Notes under the pieces: generated by a model
What the model was told of the DNA's origin: nothing
The model's input: the letters and a program-made list of their open reading frames with translations, nothing else
Databases searched by the model: none
Shown here: one piece after another, positions 18,878 to 28,076 of the stretch
Layout: every line of letters begins with the position of its first letter
How positions within the stretch are numbered: position 1 is the first letter of the stretch
Source: Hellea sp.
Lineage (GTDB): Bacteria; Pseudomonadota; Alphaproteobacteria; Caulobacterales; Maricaulaceae
Reading direction: 5' to 3'
Length of the DNA: 40,485 nucleotides
NCBI GenBank assembly: GCA_020627655.1
Contig: JAHDGM010000011.1
Span: 1 to 40,485 of the forward strand
Made by a program: the position numbers and the translations under genes

Positions 18878-20194
18878 TTACTCAATTTCAAGAGATTTGA
18901 TCTTAGTCCTGAGAGTATTGCGGTGAATACCCATTATATCGGCTGCCTTGGCTTTATTGCCGCCAGTAATGCGTAGAGCTTCCTCGATCAGAGGCCTTTC
19001 AACCCATGACAATGCAATTTGATGGGGCGTGTCAGTGTCATCCGCCTTAACATTGGCTAACAATGTCCGACAAACGCTAGCTAACATCTTTGTAAGTTCA
19101 TATTCCGCACCCGCTTCGCGGTTATTCGCCACATCCTTTGAAAGCTCTTCGGACAGCATGGTGGCCGTGATCAGATCATCGGAATATAAAACAGCAAGAC
19201 GCCTCACTAGGTTTTCCAATTCCCTAACATTCCCAACCCACTGATGGCGCTTAAGTAACTCTAACGCCTCAGACTGAAAGCGCCGCGTAACACCACCAGC
19301 TTCCTGAGTCAGAAAATACTCAGCAAGCTCAATCACATCGTCCTCTCTGGCGCTTAGCAGCGGCAAGCGAATTTCAGCAACATTAATTCTATAGAATAAA
19401 TCGTCCCGAAATTGTCCTTCTTCCGATAACTTCCGAAGATCTTTACGCGTTGCAGACAGCACACGAGGACGGTTGGAGGCTTCTATCAGTTCACACTCCG
19501 TCATAAACGCCAATAAAGCGTCTTGTTGCTGAGATGATAGTTCAGCAACTTCATCAATATAGATATCTCCGCCATTGACCTTTTGCAGCGTCAGCGAGAG
19601 ATTTGAAAAATCGGTTGTCCTTAAGAACGGCTTTTCTTTCCGTGTCCCACCATCATGTAGCAACTGCGCAACTACGTCTTTGCCCGTTCCAACGGCACCG
19701 CTTATTAAAACAGGGAGGTCCCCAGCTGCAAAACGAGAAACAGCTCTGTAAATGGGTTGCATCGCTGCGCTACGACCAATCATTGGAAGCTTTCCAAGTT
19801 CTGCACTGATCCGATTACGGCGTGGGTTGACGCTTTGCCCTGCCCTTGAGACTGCTTCAGTCACATCAGCTAAGTCAAATGGCTTTGGAATATATTCAAA
19901 TACTTTATGACTTCCGGATTTAAGCGCTGTGTTGACGGTATTATTGGCACTAATGACAATCACAGGCATCTCTGGACGAGCATCCATAATTTCTGGCAGA
20001 TCATCGAAAACTTCACGCCCCCCCATCATAACATCTGTCAGTATAATATCACCGACACCGCTAATGGCCCATTTGTGTAAGGTTTGAGCATTATCAGTGG
20101 CTTTCACACTATGTCCGGCCCTCGATAACGCCTTACTTAAGACCAGGCGGATGGAGTCATCATCTTCAGCTAATAGAATATCATATTTCACCAT
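18878..20194 (-). CDS. ntrC: NtrC-type response regulator with the GAFTGA loop deleted
   Basis: This is the nitrogen regulator partnered with NtrB. I start it at an ATG giving [12 protein letters not shown] (438 residues). An ATG one codon earlier and a GTG one codon later are alternatives, and AGGGAG lies just upstream. The receiver is intact: D11, D12, phosphoacceptor D54, K104. The AAA+ domain has Walker A GAVGTGKD (166-173), Walker B GGDIYIDE (208-215) and the arginine-finger segment FRDDLFYR. The distance from the Walker A lysine (172) to the Walker B aspartate (214) is 42 residues, against about 62 in NtrX next door. Loop 1 with GAFTGA is simply gone. The C-terminal Fis helix-turn-helix is intact. 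Rhodobacter capsulatus NtrC, which works with sigma-70 polymerase, is the known precedent. Confidence 0.93.
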   Translation of the reverse strand: MVKYDILLAEDDDSIRLVLSKALSRAGHSVKATDNAQTLHKWAISGVGDIILTDVMMGGREVFDDLPEIMDARPEMPVIVISANNTVNTALKSGSHKVFEYIPKPFDLADVTEAVSRAGQSVNPRRNRISAELGKLPMIGRSAAMQPIYRAVSRFAAGDLPVLISGAVGTGKDVVAQLLHDGGTRKEKPFLRTTDFSNLSLTLQKVNGGDIYIDEVAELSSQQQDALLAFMTECELIEASNRPRVLSATRKDLRKLSEEGQFRDDLFYRINVAEIRLPLLSAREDDVIELAEYFLTQEAGGVTRRFQSEALELLKRHQWVGNVRELENLVRRLAVLYSDDLITATMLSEELSKDVANNREAGAEYELTKMLASVCRTLLANVKADDTDTPHQIALSWVERPLIEEALRITGGNKAKAADIMGIHRNTLRTKIKSLEIE

Positions 20195-21221
20195 CATCTC
20201 CCTTAGAATAAGGTAGTAATATTGAGAAAATTGTTTCGCCTGGCCTGGACTGAACCTCAACCACGCCGCCGTGGGCGGCAATCACTTTAGAAACCTGGGC
20301 CAAACCTAACCCCTGCCCATTAGATTTACTGGTTATAAAGGGCTGGAAAATATTGTCACGCAAGTGCTCTGAAATGCCGCTCCCATTGTCCTTGATACAA
20401 ATTTCAATGGGAAGGCCCAGTCGATTACCACTGGATCGGTAATGTGTTTCCAAAGCAATTTGGCAACTTTCAGAACTGTCGGCAAAAGCTTCAACTGCGT
20501 TTTTAATCAGATTCATGACAGCCTGGGTTAAACTATCCGCATGACCGCTTATCAAAGGCAAGGACGGATCATAATTTTCCGAAAACTCGAATTTAGGCGG
20601 TAATCCAGACTGGATCACTTTACGCGCATGTCGTAAAATTTCATGTATATTAATTTGACTGAACTGTAACGGCATCACGTCACCCAACCGCTCCATACGT
20701 TCAGCTAATCGACCAATTCGACCTATCTCAGCTTCAATTAAATCCAGCAAAGACACAGCCTCACCGTCCTTAACATCATGCCTTAAAAGCTGTGCTGCTC
20801 CCTGAATGCCGGCTAGTGGATTTTTAATTTCATGTGCCAAAAGACGCCCTAAAGCGGAAGCACCATCGCCAAACACATCATCTTTCTGTGTCTGTCGACC
20901 ATGACGAACAAAACTCAGCCCAACACTGTCTTCATGTATAAATGCAGTAACACGACATTTTTCTTCACGGGCTAACCTCGGATGAATTACTAATTCCGGC
21001 ACAGTAACTGGCGTCAAATAGCTTTTCGCTTTTTCCGCAGCGTCTACCAAAGATTGGCTTTCTTGAAAAAAAGCAGATAGGGGTTGTCCAGACAGTGTTT
21101 TCAAAGAAACTTTCAGCCACGACTGAGCTGCTTGATTAGCCCATGATACAGATTGCCCTACCCCATCGAGCAAGATCACAGGAATTGGCATGTCATCCGC
21201 AATTTGGGTAGTCTCGATCAC
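20181..21221 (-). CDS. ntrB: Nitrogen regulation sensor kinase NtrB
   Basis: NtrB is a cytoplasmic two-component kinase/phosphatase controlled by PII proteins. It has 346 residues: an N-terminal PAS domain, HisKA with H130 in [10 protein letters not shown], and an ATPase domain with DNGSGI and GQGLGLAQV. There are no membrane spans, as expected. Its start overlaps the dusB stop by 4 bases, and its end overlaps the ntrC start by 14, giving a dusB-ntrB-ntrC operon. Confidence 0.96.
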   Translation of the reverse strand: MIETTQIADDMPIPVILLDGVGQSVSWANQAAQSWLKVSLKTLSGQPLSAFFQESQSLVDAAEKAKSYLTPVTVPELVIHPRLAREEKCRVTAFIHEDSVGLSFVRHGRQTQKDDVFGDGASALGRLLAHEIKNPLAGIQGAAQLLRHDVKDGEAVSLLDLIEAEIGRIGRLAERMERLGDVMPLQFSQINIHEILRHARKVIQSGLPPKFEFSENYDPSLPLISGHADSLTQAVMNLIKNAVEAFADSSESCQIALETHYRSSGNRLGLPIEICIKDNGSGISEHLRDNIFQPFITSKSNGQGLGLAQVSKVIAAHGGVVEVQSRPGETIFSILLPYSKGDDGEI

Positions 21222-22225
21222 ACCACCACCTCCGCATGTTTCTGATCAAAAATGCGGTGCAATAACTCACGAACCTCATCCGGATTAGTACTCTGACATA
21301 TTCTGGACTTAAGTTTTGCCCGCTTTTCAATACTCATAGCGGGTGTGTTATGATCCACATAACCAGCCAGATGTTTACGGGCTACGCGGAGCCCTTTACC
21401 TTCACCGTAAAAAACGAGCGTATCGTTATAATGCTCCAGTGCTATCGCAAGCCGAGCTTTACTATCTGGTTGTTTTAGAATGGTTCCATCAATTTGGTTT
21501 CTAACCGACAAAATACTCCAAGGCCGACCAACCAAACTGCGCCCCAACATAACACCATCAGCACCCGATTCCGCCATGGCTTGAGCGGCATCCTCAGCCG
21601 TATGGATATCGCCATTTACGAAAACTGGAATTGAGACTGCGTTTTTGGTCTTGGCGACAGCGGCCCAGTCGGCCTTGCCCTTATAAAATTGGCATCGAGT
21701 TCGTCCATGAACCACCAGAAGCTTTATGCCTGCCGCTGCCGCTATCCTAGCAATCTCGGGCGCATTTAAAAGATCATCGTCCCAACCCAGTCTCATTTTT
21801 AGTGTAACAGGTCTTGAAGTTGCGCCAATGACCGCATGAATAATATCGGCTGCGCGGTCAGGATCACGCATTAAAGCTGAACCAGACAGTCCAGTAGTCA
21901 CCTTCCGCGCCGGACATCCCATATTGATATCAATGATATGAGCTCCAGCAGCTTGCGCCATCTGCGCCCCATTTGCCATCCACTGTGGCTCCCGACCAAC
22001 AAGCTGAATTACCAGAGGATCAATGTCTCCAGCCCCTGCGGCCCTTGCCTCAGTTTCTTTATCGCCCTTCATAAGGGTTTCACTAGCTACCATTTCAGAC
22101 ACGACTAATCCTGGTCCAAATTTCTGAAGGACTCTTCGAAAGGGCAGATCAGTCACACCAGACATAGGCGCGGCTAAAACACGCGATGTCAGTGCGTAGT
22201 TGCCAATGGTAATATCAGTCGTCAT
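21218..22225 (-). CDS. dusB: tRNA-dihydrouridine synthase (DusB/NifR3 type)
   Basis: This FMN enzyme reduces uridine to dihydrouridine in tRNA. It is a 335-residue TIM barrel beginning with [14 protein letters not shown]. The catalytic cysteine is C104 in NMGCPARKV. Substrate and FMN motifs are KMRLGWD, VHGRTR and VNGDI. The gene was first called nifR3 in Rhodobacter because it is co-transcribed with ntrBC, as here. It is divergent from ispDF across a 64-base gap. Confidence 0.96.
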   Translation of the reverse strand: MTTDITIGNYALTSRVLAAPMSGVTDLPFRRVLQKFGPGLVVSEMVASETLMKGDKETEARAAGAGDIDPLVIQLVGREPQWMANGAQMAQAAGAHIIDINMGCPARKVTTGLSGSALMRDPDRAADIIHAVIGATSRPVTLKMRLGWDDDLLNAPEIARIAAAAGIKLLVVHGRTRCQFYKGKADWAAVAKTKNAVSIPVFVNGDIHTAEDAAQAMAESGADGVMLGRSLVGRPWSILSVRNQIDGTILKQPDSKARLAIALEHYNDTLVFYGEGKGLRVARKHLAGYVDHNTPAMSIEKRAKLKSRICQSTNPDEVRELLHRIFDQKHAEVVV

Positions 22226-22289
22226 CGGTTATGCCTATGACTGAAAAAACCATATCGCACAATATTTCATCACTTAATTTTGAGGGCCT

Positions 22290-23456
22290 GTGGGAAAAGT
22301 TGCACAAATTTTAGTCGCCGCAGGCAAAGGAAGTCGTTTTGAGGGCGATATCCCAAAACAATATGCCAGTTTGGGCGGAAAAACCATTCTACGGCAAAGC
22401 TTGGATCACCTAAAACTGGCTTACCCTGAAACTGCGCTTTTCGTCATTGTTCACGCAGAAAATGACTCCAGATTATCATCTAGCCTAGAAGGATTTCCCG
22501 GCAAGACAATCACAACGCCGGGCGGCGCGACACGTAGCCTATCGGTCAAAGCGGGAATGCGTATATTAGCCGATGATCCACCTGACTTTGTTTTCATTCA
22601 CGATGCCGCTCGTCCTTATGTGAGCCAACGGGTAATGCAGGATATGCTCCGCAGTTTGGAGACACACCAGGCCACGGCACCAGTGCTACCTATCGTCGAT
22701 GCTGTTAAAACTATTGATGGGGGAAAATTGGGAGAAGATGTACCGCGATCCCAAATACGGCGAATACAAACGCCGCAAGGATTTCGTTATAAAGATATCT
22801 GGCCTGCTTATAAAGAAATGAGCGGGACTGAAAATCATTCAGATGATATCGCGGTGGCCAGAACGGCTGGATTGTCAATTGGAACAGTTTACGGGGATGA
22901 GAAGGCCTTCAAAATAACCTATCCTGAAGATTTAGAAAAAGCGAGAAACATGCTGACTTCAAAGACTTATATGGCAACGGGATCAGGATATGACGTCCAC
23001 CGTATCGAAAAAGGCAATACGCTTTGGTTATGCGGTATCGAGATCGAAGCTGGGTTTTCGTTAAAAGGACATAGCGATGCTGACGTAGGCCTTCATGCTT
23101 TAACAGACGCCATTTTCGGCGCACTGGCTGAGGGCGATATTGGCGATCATTTCCCTCCGGACGACCCTCAATGGAAAGGCGCCCAAAGCCATGTTTTCTT
23201 GAGCCATGCGAAGGATCGAGTAAAGCACAGAAATGGCCAAATCATGCATGTAGACCTGACGCTCATATGCGAAAAACCCAAAATCAAACCCCACCGCGAG
23301 CAAATGCGAAACCGTATTGCTGACTTGCTTGAAATACCAATTGGGAAAGTAAGCGTCAAAGCAACAACCACAGAACAGCTCGGCTTTACCGGCCGCGGTG
23401 AAGGCATTGCCGCTCAAGCCAGCGCAAGTGTCAGACTGCCTGAATATGATGGATAG
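22290..23456 (+). CDS. ispDF: Bifunctional IspD/IspF isoprenoid enzyme
   Basis: This catalyses two steps of the MEP pathway: MEP cytidylyltransferase (IspD) and MECDP synthase (IspF). It has 388 residues. The IspD half (about 1-225) has AAGKGSRF, PKQY and HDAARPYV. The IspF half (about 228-388) has the metal-binding SGYDVHR, the GHSDADVGLHAL block and the TTTEQLGFTGRGEG end motif. The start is GTG with GAGGG just upstream. Fusion of the two is common in alphaproteobacteria. The 3' end overlaps pncC. Confidence 0.97.
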   Translation: MGKVAQILVAAGKGSRFEGDIPKQYASLGGKTILRQSLDHLKLAYPETALFVIVHAENDSRLSSSLEGFPGKTITTPGGATRSLSVKAGMRILADDPPDFVFIHDAARPYVSQRVMQDMLRSLETHQATAPVLPIVDAVKTIDGGKLGEDVPRSQIRRIQTPQGFRYKDIWPAYKEMSGTENHSDDIAVARTAGLSIGTVYGDEKAFKITYPEDLEKARNMLTSKTYMATGSGYDVHRIEKGNTLWLCGIEIEAGFSLKGHSDADVGLHALTDAIFGALAEGDIGDHFPPDDPQWKGAQSHVFLSHAKDRVKHRNGQIMHVDLTLICEKPKIKPHREQMRNRIADLLEIPIGKVSVKATTTEQLGFTGRGEGIAAQASASVRLPEYDG

Positions 23457-23952
23457 CGACATTTTTCAGAACGCCAGGACCGTTATTAAAACAGCGCGTC
23501 AAAATGGGCTCACGATCGCAACTGCTGAGAGCTGCACAGGTGGATTAGTTGCAAAAGCATTGACCGACATAGCTGGGTCTTCTGCAGTCTACAAAGGCAG
23601 TCTGATTGCTTATTCGAACAGCATAAAAGAGAACCTGCTCGGTGTTGAGAAAAGCATTATGATCAAGCACGGATCAGTGAGTGCGGAAACAGCCCGAGAA
23701 ATGGCTAAAAACTGCGCGCAGTTATTTGGTGTGGATATAGCTCTCTCCGTCACAGGGATCGCGGGCCCAGGCGGTGGATCAACGGAAAAACCAGTCGGAC
23801 TGGTTTATATGGGCGTCTTCACGTTAAGTGAACTTACAACTCACAAGTTTCAATTCTCTAACACAAAACGAACTATGGTCCGGCGCGAGGCCGCGTTGAC
23901 AGCTCTCAAGTTAATGGAAATGGCTTCAAAATTGCATCAACGAGCTGAATAA
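23446..23952 (+). CDS. pncC: Nicotinamide-nucleotide amidohydrolase (CinA C-terminal domain)
   Basis: PncC deamidates NMN to NaMN in pyridine nucleotide recycling. I use the first of two tandem ATGs (MMDSDIFQNA), giving 168 residues, the normal size of a stand-alone CinA-C protein. The frame is open to 23398, but that part lies wholly within ispDF. The catalytic-serine motif AESCTGGL and the conserved YSN and SVTGIAGPGGG blocks are present. It overlaps ispDF by 11 bases, implying coupling. Confidence 0.94.
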   Translation: MMDSDIFQNARTVIKTARQNGLTIATAESCTGGLVAKALTDIAGSSAVYKGSLIAYSNSIKENLLGVEKSIMIKHGSVSAETAREMAKNCAQLFGVDIALSVTGIAGPGGGSTEKPVGLVYMGVFTLSELTTHKFQFSNTKRTMVRREAALTALKLMEMASKLHQRAE

Positions 23953-23992
23953 CGTAACATAGCCCATTATAAATATAAATGGAGGGAACCGC

Positions 23993-25537
23993 ATGCGCAC
24001 TATAACCACACTAGGCTTATCTTTATTAGCTGCAACAGCAATATCAACGAGCGCCACCGCCCATGAAACACCCGCGTTTTCCTTCACTTCTAGCCAGGTC
24101 CCTAATGATGGACATATAGTGCTTTATATGCCTGCCGATGGTGAGCATGGTGCTAAGTTCGATCAAGTCGATGACGCAACAGATGGGCGATTGAGCGAAG
24201 CCTTAGAACAACAAGAATTTAAAGGTGACTTCGGCAATACCGTTACGTTTAAAGCCCTGATGCCATTCAAGCAGGTCACGATAATTGGCACAGGTGATAA
24301 AGAACTTCAAAGCAGAGACTTAAACGATCTCGGTGGATATGCTGCGGCGAAAAACAAAGGCGATGACGTCGCCTTAATCATCGAAGACCTAAATACAGAT
24401 ATAACTGCGCCCGCTGCCCACATGGCCATGGGTTATGCTCTTCGTAGCTATAGCTTTGAAAAATACCAAAAAGACTCCAAGAATGAACACGAACCGAGCC
24501 TAGTAGTCCTTCATACTGATTCACCGCTAAAAGCTGAATCCAAATACTCTAATGACCTCACCCATATCGTTGAGGGCATTAGTATGACACGTGATCTGGG
24601 AACCGAACCAGGCAATAAAATGTGGCCACAAGCGTTTGTAGAGCGCGTAAAACCGACTTTTCGGGGCGTTCCTAATGTGAAAATCCAAGTATTGGACGCC
24701 CCAGCTATTCGCCGCGAAGGGATGGGCGCGCTTATGGGGGTTGGCAAGGGGTCTATAAACGACCCAAGATTGATGGTCATTCAATATAATGGCGATCCAC
24801 AAGGCGGAGCCCCCCTGGCTTTAGTCGGCAAAGGTATAACTTTTGACACAGGCGGCACTAGTCTAAAGTCGAATTCAGGGATGTGGCTAATGAAATCTGA
24901 CCTTTCTGGCGCCGCGGCTGTAGCTGGTACAGTTCTAGCCGCAGCAAAACGCCGTGAAAAAATCAATCTTGTAGGCGTAATGCCACTCGCGGAAAATATG
25001 CCAGCACAAGATGCGATTAGGCCGGGTGATGTATTAGAAACTATGGGGGGAAAAACTATCGAAGTGATATCGACTGATGCCGAAGGCCGCCTGATACTTG
25101 CGGACGGCGTACAATATGCGCAGGAGAAATTTGATCCATATATGCTCATCGACATAGCAACACTTACAGGTTCGGCGTCTAGAGCTTTAGGTGACGATTA
25201 TGCAGCCGTTATTTCAAGAGATATGGAAACCAGTTTGAAGATGATGGATGTAGGCAAGCGATCAGGGGAAGATGTATGGCCCCTACCTCTACACGATACC
25301 CATTTCGATCAAATAAAATCTGATATTGCGAATATTAAGGGGTCTGGTGGATCACCAGGTGCATCTGTTGGCGCTGCTGTTATCGGGACATTTATTGACG
25401 AAGATCTACCCTGGGTCCATTTGGACATCGCCGGCGTTGACTGGATGGATAGCTCCAGGCCAACAATTCCGAAGGGTCATGCCGGCTGGGGCGTAAGATT
25501 TATGGATCAATTAGTAAGGGACGAAGCAAATAAATAA
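23993..25537 (+). CDS. Exported leucyl aminopeptidase family protein (M17)
   Basis: This is a dinuclear metallo-aminopeptidase that removes N-terminal residues from peptides. It has 514 residues. All metal ligands of the family are present: K280 and D285 (GKGITFDTGG), D303 (KSDLSG), and D362 and E364 (STDAEGR). So are catalytic K292 and R366. What is odd is the N-terminus: MRTITT, a hydrophobic run and TSATA before HE. This is a clear Sec signal peptide with cleavage predicted after A23, whereas classical PepA is cytosolic. GGAGGG gives a strong ribosome-binding site. The stop codon is immediately followed by the stop of the convergent glycosyltransferase gene. Confidence 0.93.
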   Translation: MRTITTLGLSLLAATAISTSATAHETPAFSFTSSQVPNDGHIVLYMPADGEHGAKFDQVDDATDGRLSEALEQQEFKGDFGNTVTFKALMPFKQVTIIGTGDKELQSRDLNDLGGYAAAKNKGDDVALIIEDLNTDITAPAAHMAMGYALRSYSFEKYQKDSKNEHEPSLVVLHTDSPLKAESKYSNDLTHIVEGISMTRDLGTEPGNKMWPQAFVERVKPTFRGVPNVKIQVLDAPAIRREGMGALMGVGKGSINDPRLMVIQYNGDPQGGAPLALVGKGITFDTGGTSLKSNSGMWLMKSDLSGAAAVAGTVLAAAKRREKINLVGVMPLAENMPAQDAIRPGDVLETMGGKTIEVISTDAEGRLILADGVQYAQEKFDPYMLIDIATLTGSASRALGDDYAAVISRDMETSLKMMDVGKRSGEDVWPLPLHDTHFDQIKSDIANIKGSGGSPGASVGAAVIGTFIDEDLPWVHLDIAGVDWMDSSRPTIPKGHAGWGVRFMDQLVRDEANK

Positions 25538-26536
25538 CTATTTGGACGCTCTTAGAGCTAACCATAGCTTAGCAAAAGATAATAAATCAGCTCTTTGAAG
25601 GTATTTGTGCAGCAATGCATCAAACCTTATTGGTATATTAGTCTCAAAGGCTCGTTTATAATCTGACAACTCGGCAAAAATACTAGAATCGTCGGTTTTT
25701 TTGCTCGCTTTACGAAAGCGTTTGACAAGCTTAACATACTCCCTTGCCACAAAGTGAGAGAGTATAAAACGGGTGTTATACTCTTCCATTTTTGGGTTGC
25801 GCATACCCAGCAGCAAATTAGGTATAGCTGAAGCAAGGTCATTGTGTTTCTTCGTATCAAATACCTCAGGACTTCGATTAATGGATGACATGATACTGCC
25901 TGCACGCACCCGATAGTTCACAAAAGGCTCTGCACAGTAATAATAGCTATCCGCCTTTAACAGTACCTGAGGCATAATCTCGACATCCTCATATACTCGA
26001 CCTTCAGGGAACCGAAGGTCACGTGGCCAAACCTCACTTTTTATAATTTTCAACCAGCAATATAACTTTCTTGACTGGAACACCCCTCTCATGAAACCTT
26101 CAATATCGTGAGAAAATATATTAGCGGTAACATGGCAACCAGGTTTTGAACTTTTCATATTCTTAACATAATCAAATGCCAGAACATCACAGCTAGTCTT
26201 CCGAATAATCTGTTCCACCCGATCAATAATGTCAGGTAAAATGTAATCATCAGCATCCAAGAACCATAAATACTCGCCATTAACATTATCTAGCAAGGTG
26301 TTGCGAGCCGCACTTACGCCACGATTTTTTACACACGAAAAGACACGGATTGATTCTGGATATTTCTCAACATAGTCGCGACAAATTTCTAACGAGTCAT
26401 CAGTTGACCCGTCATCAGCGAGCAATATCTCTATATGCTCCATATCTGCCTGCTGGATTATGGAATTAAGACAGTCAGATAGATACTCACTGACATTGTA
26501 AACCGGGATTAAGACGCTTAGCCGTGGTGTCAGCAT
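25538..26536 (-). CDS. Family 2 glycosyltransferase
   Basis: This cytoplasmic GT-A-fold glycosyltransferase probably adds a sugar to a surface polysaccharide or lipid-linked glycan. It has 332 residues. LSVLIPVYN opens the nucleotide-binding fold, LADDGSTDDS follows near 39-48, and the metal-binding DADD is at 94-97. The C-terminal 130 residues are helical and basic. Donor and acceptor cannot be told. It sits downstream of the COQ10-like gene with a 10-base gap, so it may ride on the lipA transcript. No glycan cluster surrounds it, which suggests later insertion. Confidence 0.9.
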   Translation of the reverse strand: MLTPRLSVLIPVYNVSEYLSDCLNSIIQQADMEHIEILLADDGSTDDSLEICRDYVEKYPESIRVFSCVKNRGVSAARNTLLDNVNGEYLWFLDADDYILPDIIDRVEQIIRKTSCDVLAFDYVKNMKSSKPGCHVTANIFSHDIEGFMRGVFQSRKLYCWLKIIKSEVWPRDLRFPEGRVYEDVEIMPQVLLKADSYYYCAEPFVNYRVRAGSIMSSINRSPEVFDTKKHNDLASAIPNLLLGMRNPKMEEYNTRFILSHFVAREYVKLVKRFRKASKKTDDSSIFAELSDYKRAFETNIPIRFDALLHKYLQRADLLSFAKLWLALRASK

Positions 26537-26546
26537 AAGATAACAA

Positions 26547-27050
26547 TCACGCTGTTCTTATTTCCGCCTGCCAATCCAAATCCGGATTTCCAACCTTAGG
26601 GAGCGTTTGACTGGCCTTCACTTCAAAAAGCTTCATAATGTGTTTGCCAGCTTTATCGAACTTATCTCGAAGCAGCATATTGAGCGGAAAAGCTTTAAGG
26701 TTCACTGATACATAGAAATCTACTAAGGTCGACCCGTCAGATAGCTCGTGAAAGTCCCACGTATTTTGTAGATTTTTCACTGCCCCGCCTTTGCCGTGTT
26801 TTTTCACTACAACCCGATTATTAACGCGATCAGCTGTTATGTGTGACCGAAAATTTTCTGATATAAATTTGTAACTTACTGTCGCCTCAGCCTCGAAAGT
26901 TTCAACGCCTTCCGAAATTTCTTTTCTGTTAGTCACTCGTAATGCGGATAACAGATTTATAAATTCCGGATATCGCTCAACATCCACAACCAAGTTTAGC
27001 AAATCGGCAGGACTGTGCATTATTCGGTTTTTCAAACGGGTTTCCGGCAT
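26547..27050 (-). CDS. COQ10/RatA-like START-fold protein
   Basis: This is a 167-residue polyketide-cyclase/START-type protein beginning [21 protein letters not shown]. The stretch DVERYPEFINLL is typical of the COQ10/RatA family. Homologues bind ubiquinone and assist respiration; E. coli RatA was described as a ribosome-association toxin. Position directly after lipA favours the ubiquinone-related role, as in other alphaproteobacteria. Its ATG overlaps the lipA stop by one base (TAATG). Confidence 0.88.
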   Translation of the reverse strand: MPETRLKNRIMHSPADLLNLVVDVERYPEFINLLSALRVTNRKEISEGVETFEAEATVSYKFISENFRSHITADRVNNRVVVKKHGKGGAVKNLQNTWDFHELSDGSTLVDFYVSVNLKAFPLNMLLRDKFDKAGKHIMKLFEVKASQTLPKVGNPDLDWQAEIRTA

Positions 27051-27994
27051 TACTGATCACGCCTAGCCATTTGAAGTTTTGCAAAATCCTCATCCGCATG
27101 ATAACTTGAACGCGTTAGCGGCGTTGCCGAAACCAAAAGAAAACCTTTCGCACGCGCAATCGTTTCGTAAGCTTTGAATTCGTCAGGCGTCACAAATCTG
27201 TCAACAGGCGCATGTTTGCGGGTTGGCTGTAGATACTGTCCGATAGTCAGAAAATCGATACCGGCTGAACGCATATCGTCCATCACCTGCATTACCTCTT
27301 CTTTAGTTTCGCCAAGGCCAACCATAAGGCCAGATTTTGTAAATTGCGATGGGTCTTGTTCTTTGACCTTTTCCAGTAGTCGTAAACTATGATAATAACG
27401 AGCACCTGGGCGTATCTTCAAATAAAGCCGTGGCACAGTTTCAAGGTTATGATTGAATACATCCGGCCGCGCGGCAATCACAGTCTCTGCCGCTCCCTCT
27501 TTTCGAAGAAAGTCAGGTGTAAGAATTTCAATAGTCGTTTTAGGGGAAGCGTTGCGAATAGCCTGTATGACGTCTACGAAGTGCTGCGCTCCACCATCAG
27601 CCAAGTCATCCCTATCCACAGAAGTAATGACTACATGAGCCAAAGACATTTCCCGAACAGCTATAGCGATCTTTTCGGCTTCTTCAGCATCAACCGCCGA
27701 AGGTAAACCTGTTTTGACATTACAAAACGCACAAGCCCGGGTACAGGTATCACCCAGGATCATAAAAGTTGCGTGAGACTTCTCCCAACACTCCCCAATA
27801 TTAGGACACGCTGCCTCTTCGCAGACCGTTACCAAGCCTTTATCATGTACAATTTTACGAGTTTCAGCATAGCCTTTTGAAGTCGGAGCCTTAACACGTA
27901 TCCAACTTGGTTTGCGCAGCACCTCACTATCAGGCCGATGGGCCTTTTCTGGGTGGCGAGGCCTAGGTTCTGTTTTGTTAATCAACACCGTCAT
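27050..27994 (-). CDS. lipA: Lipoyl synthase LipA
   Basis: This radical-SAM enzyme inserts two sulfurs into octanoyl groups on lipoyl domains. It has 314 residues. The auxiliary cluster cysteines are C58, C63 and C69 ([12 protein letters not shown]), and the radical-SAM cysteines are C84, C88 and C91 (CTRACAFC). The C-terminal RSSY motif supplies the auxiliary-cluster serine. The products needing lipoylation (PdhB and PdhC) are encoded a few kb away, so the neighbourhood is functionally coherent. Confidence 0.98.
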   Translation of the reverse strand: MTVLINKTEPRPRHPEKAHRPDSEVLRKPSWIRVKAPTSKGYAETRKIVHDKGLVTVCEEAACPNIGECWEKSHATFMILGDTCTRACAFCNVKTGLPSAVDAEEAEKIAIAVREMSLAHVVITSVDRDDLADGGAQHFVDVIQAIRNASPKTTIEILTPDFLRKEGAAETVIAARPDVFNHNLETVPRLYLKIRPGARYYHSLRLLEKVKEQDPSQFTKSGLMVGLGETKEEVMQVMDDMRSAGIDFLTIGQYLQPTRKHAPVDRFVTPDEFKAYETIARAKGFLLVSATPLTRSSYHADEDFAKLQMARRDQ

Positions 27995-28076
27995 AATGGC
28001 TAAATGAGCGTTATTTCAGATAAATACAATAGGTATTGGCCCGAAATTTGCTTGGAATTAACTCAATACTGATAGC

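Noticed and set aside
20195-20281. Longer NtrC start within ntrB
   Set aside because: The added residues precede the normal first strand of the receiver domain and are ntrB sequence in another frame.
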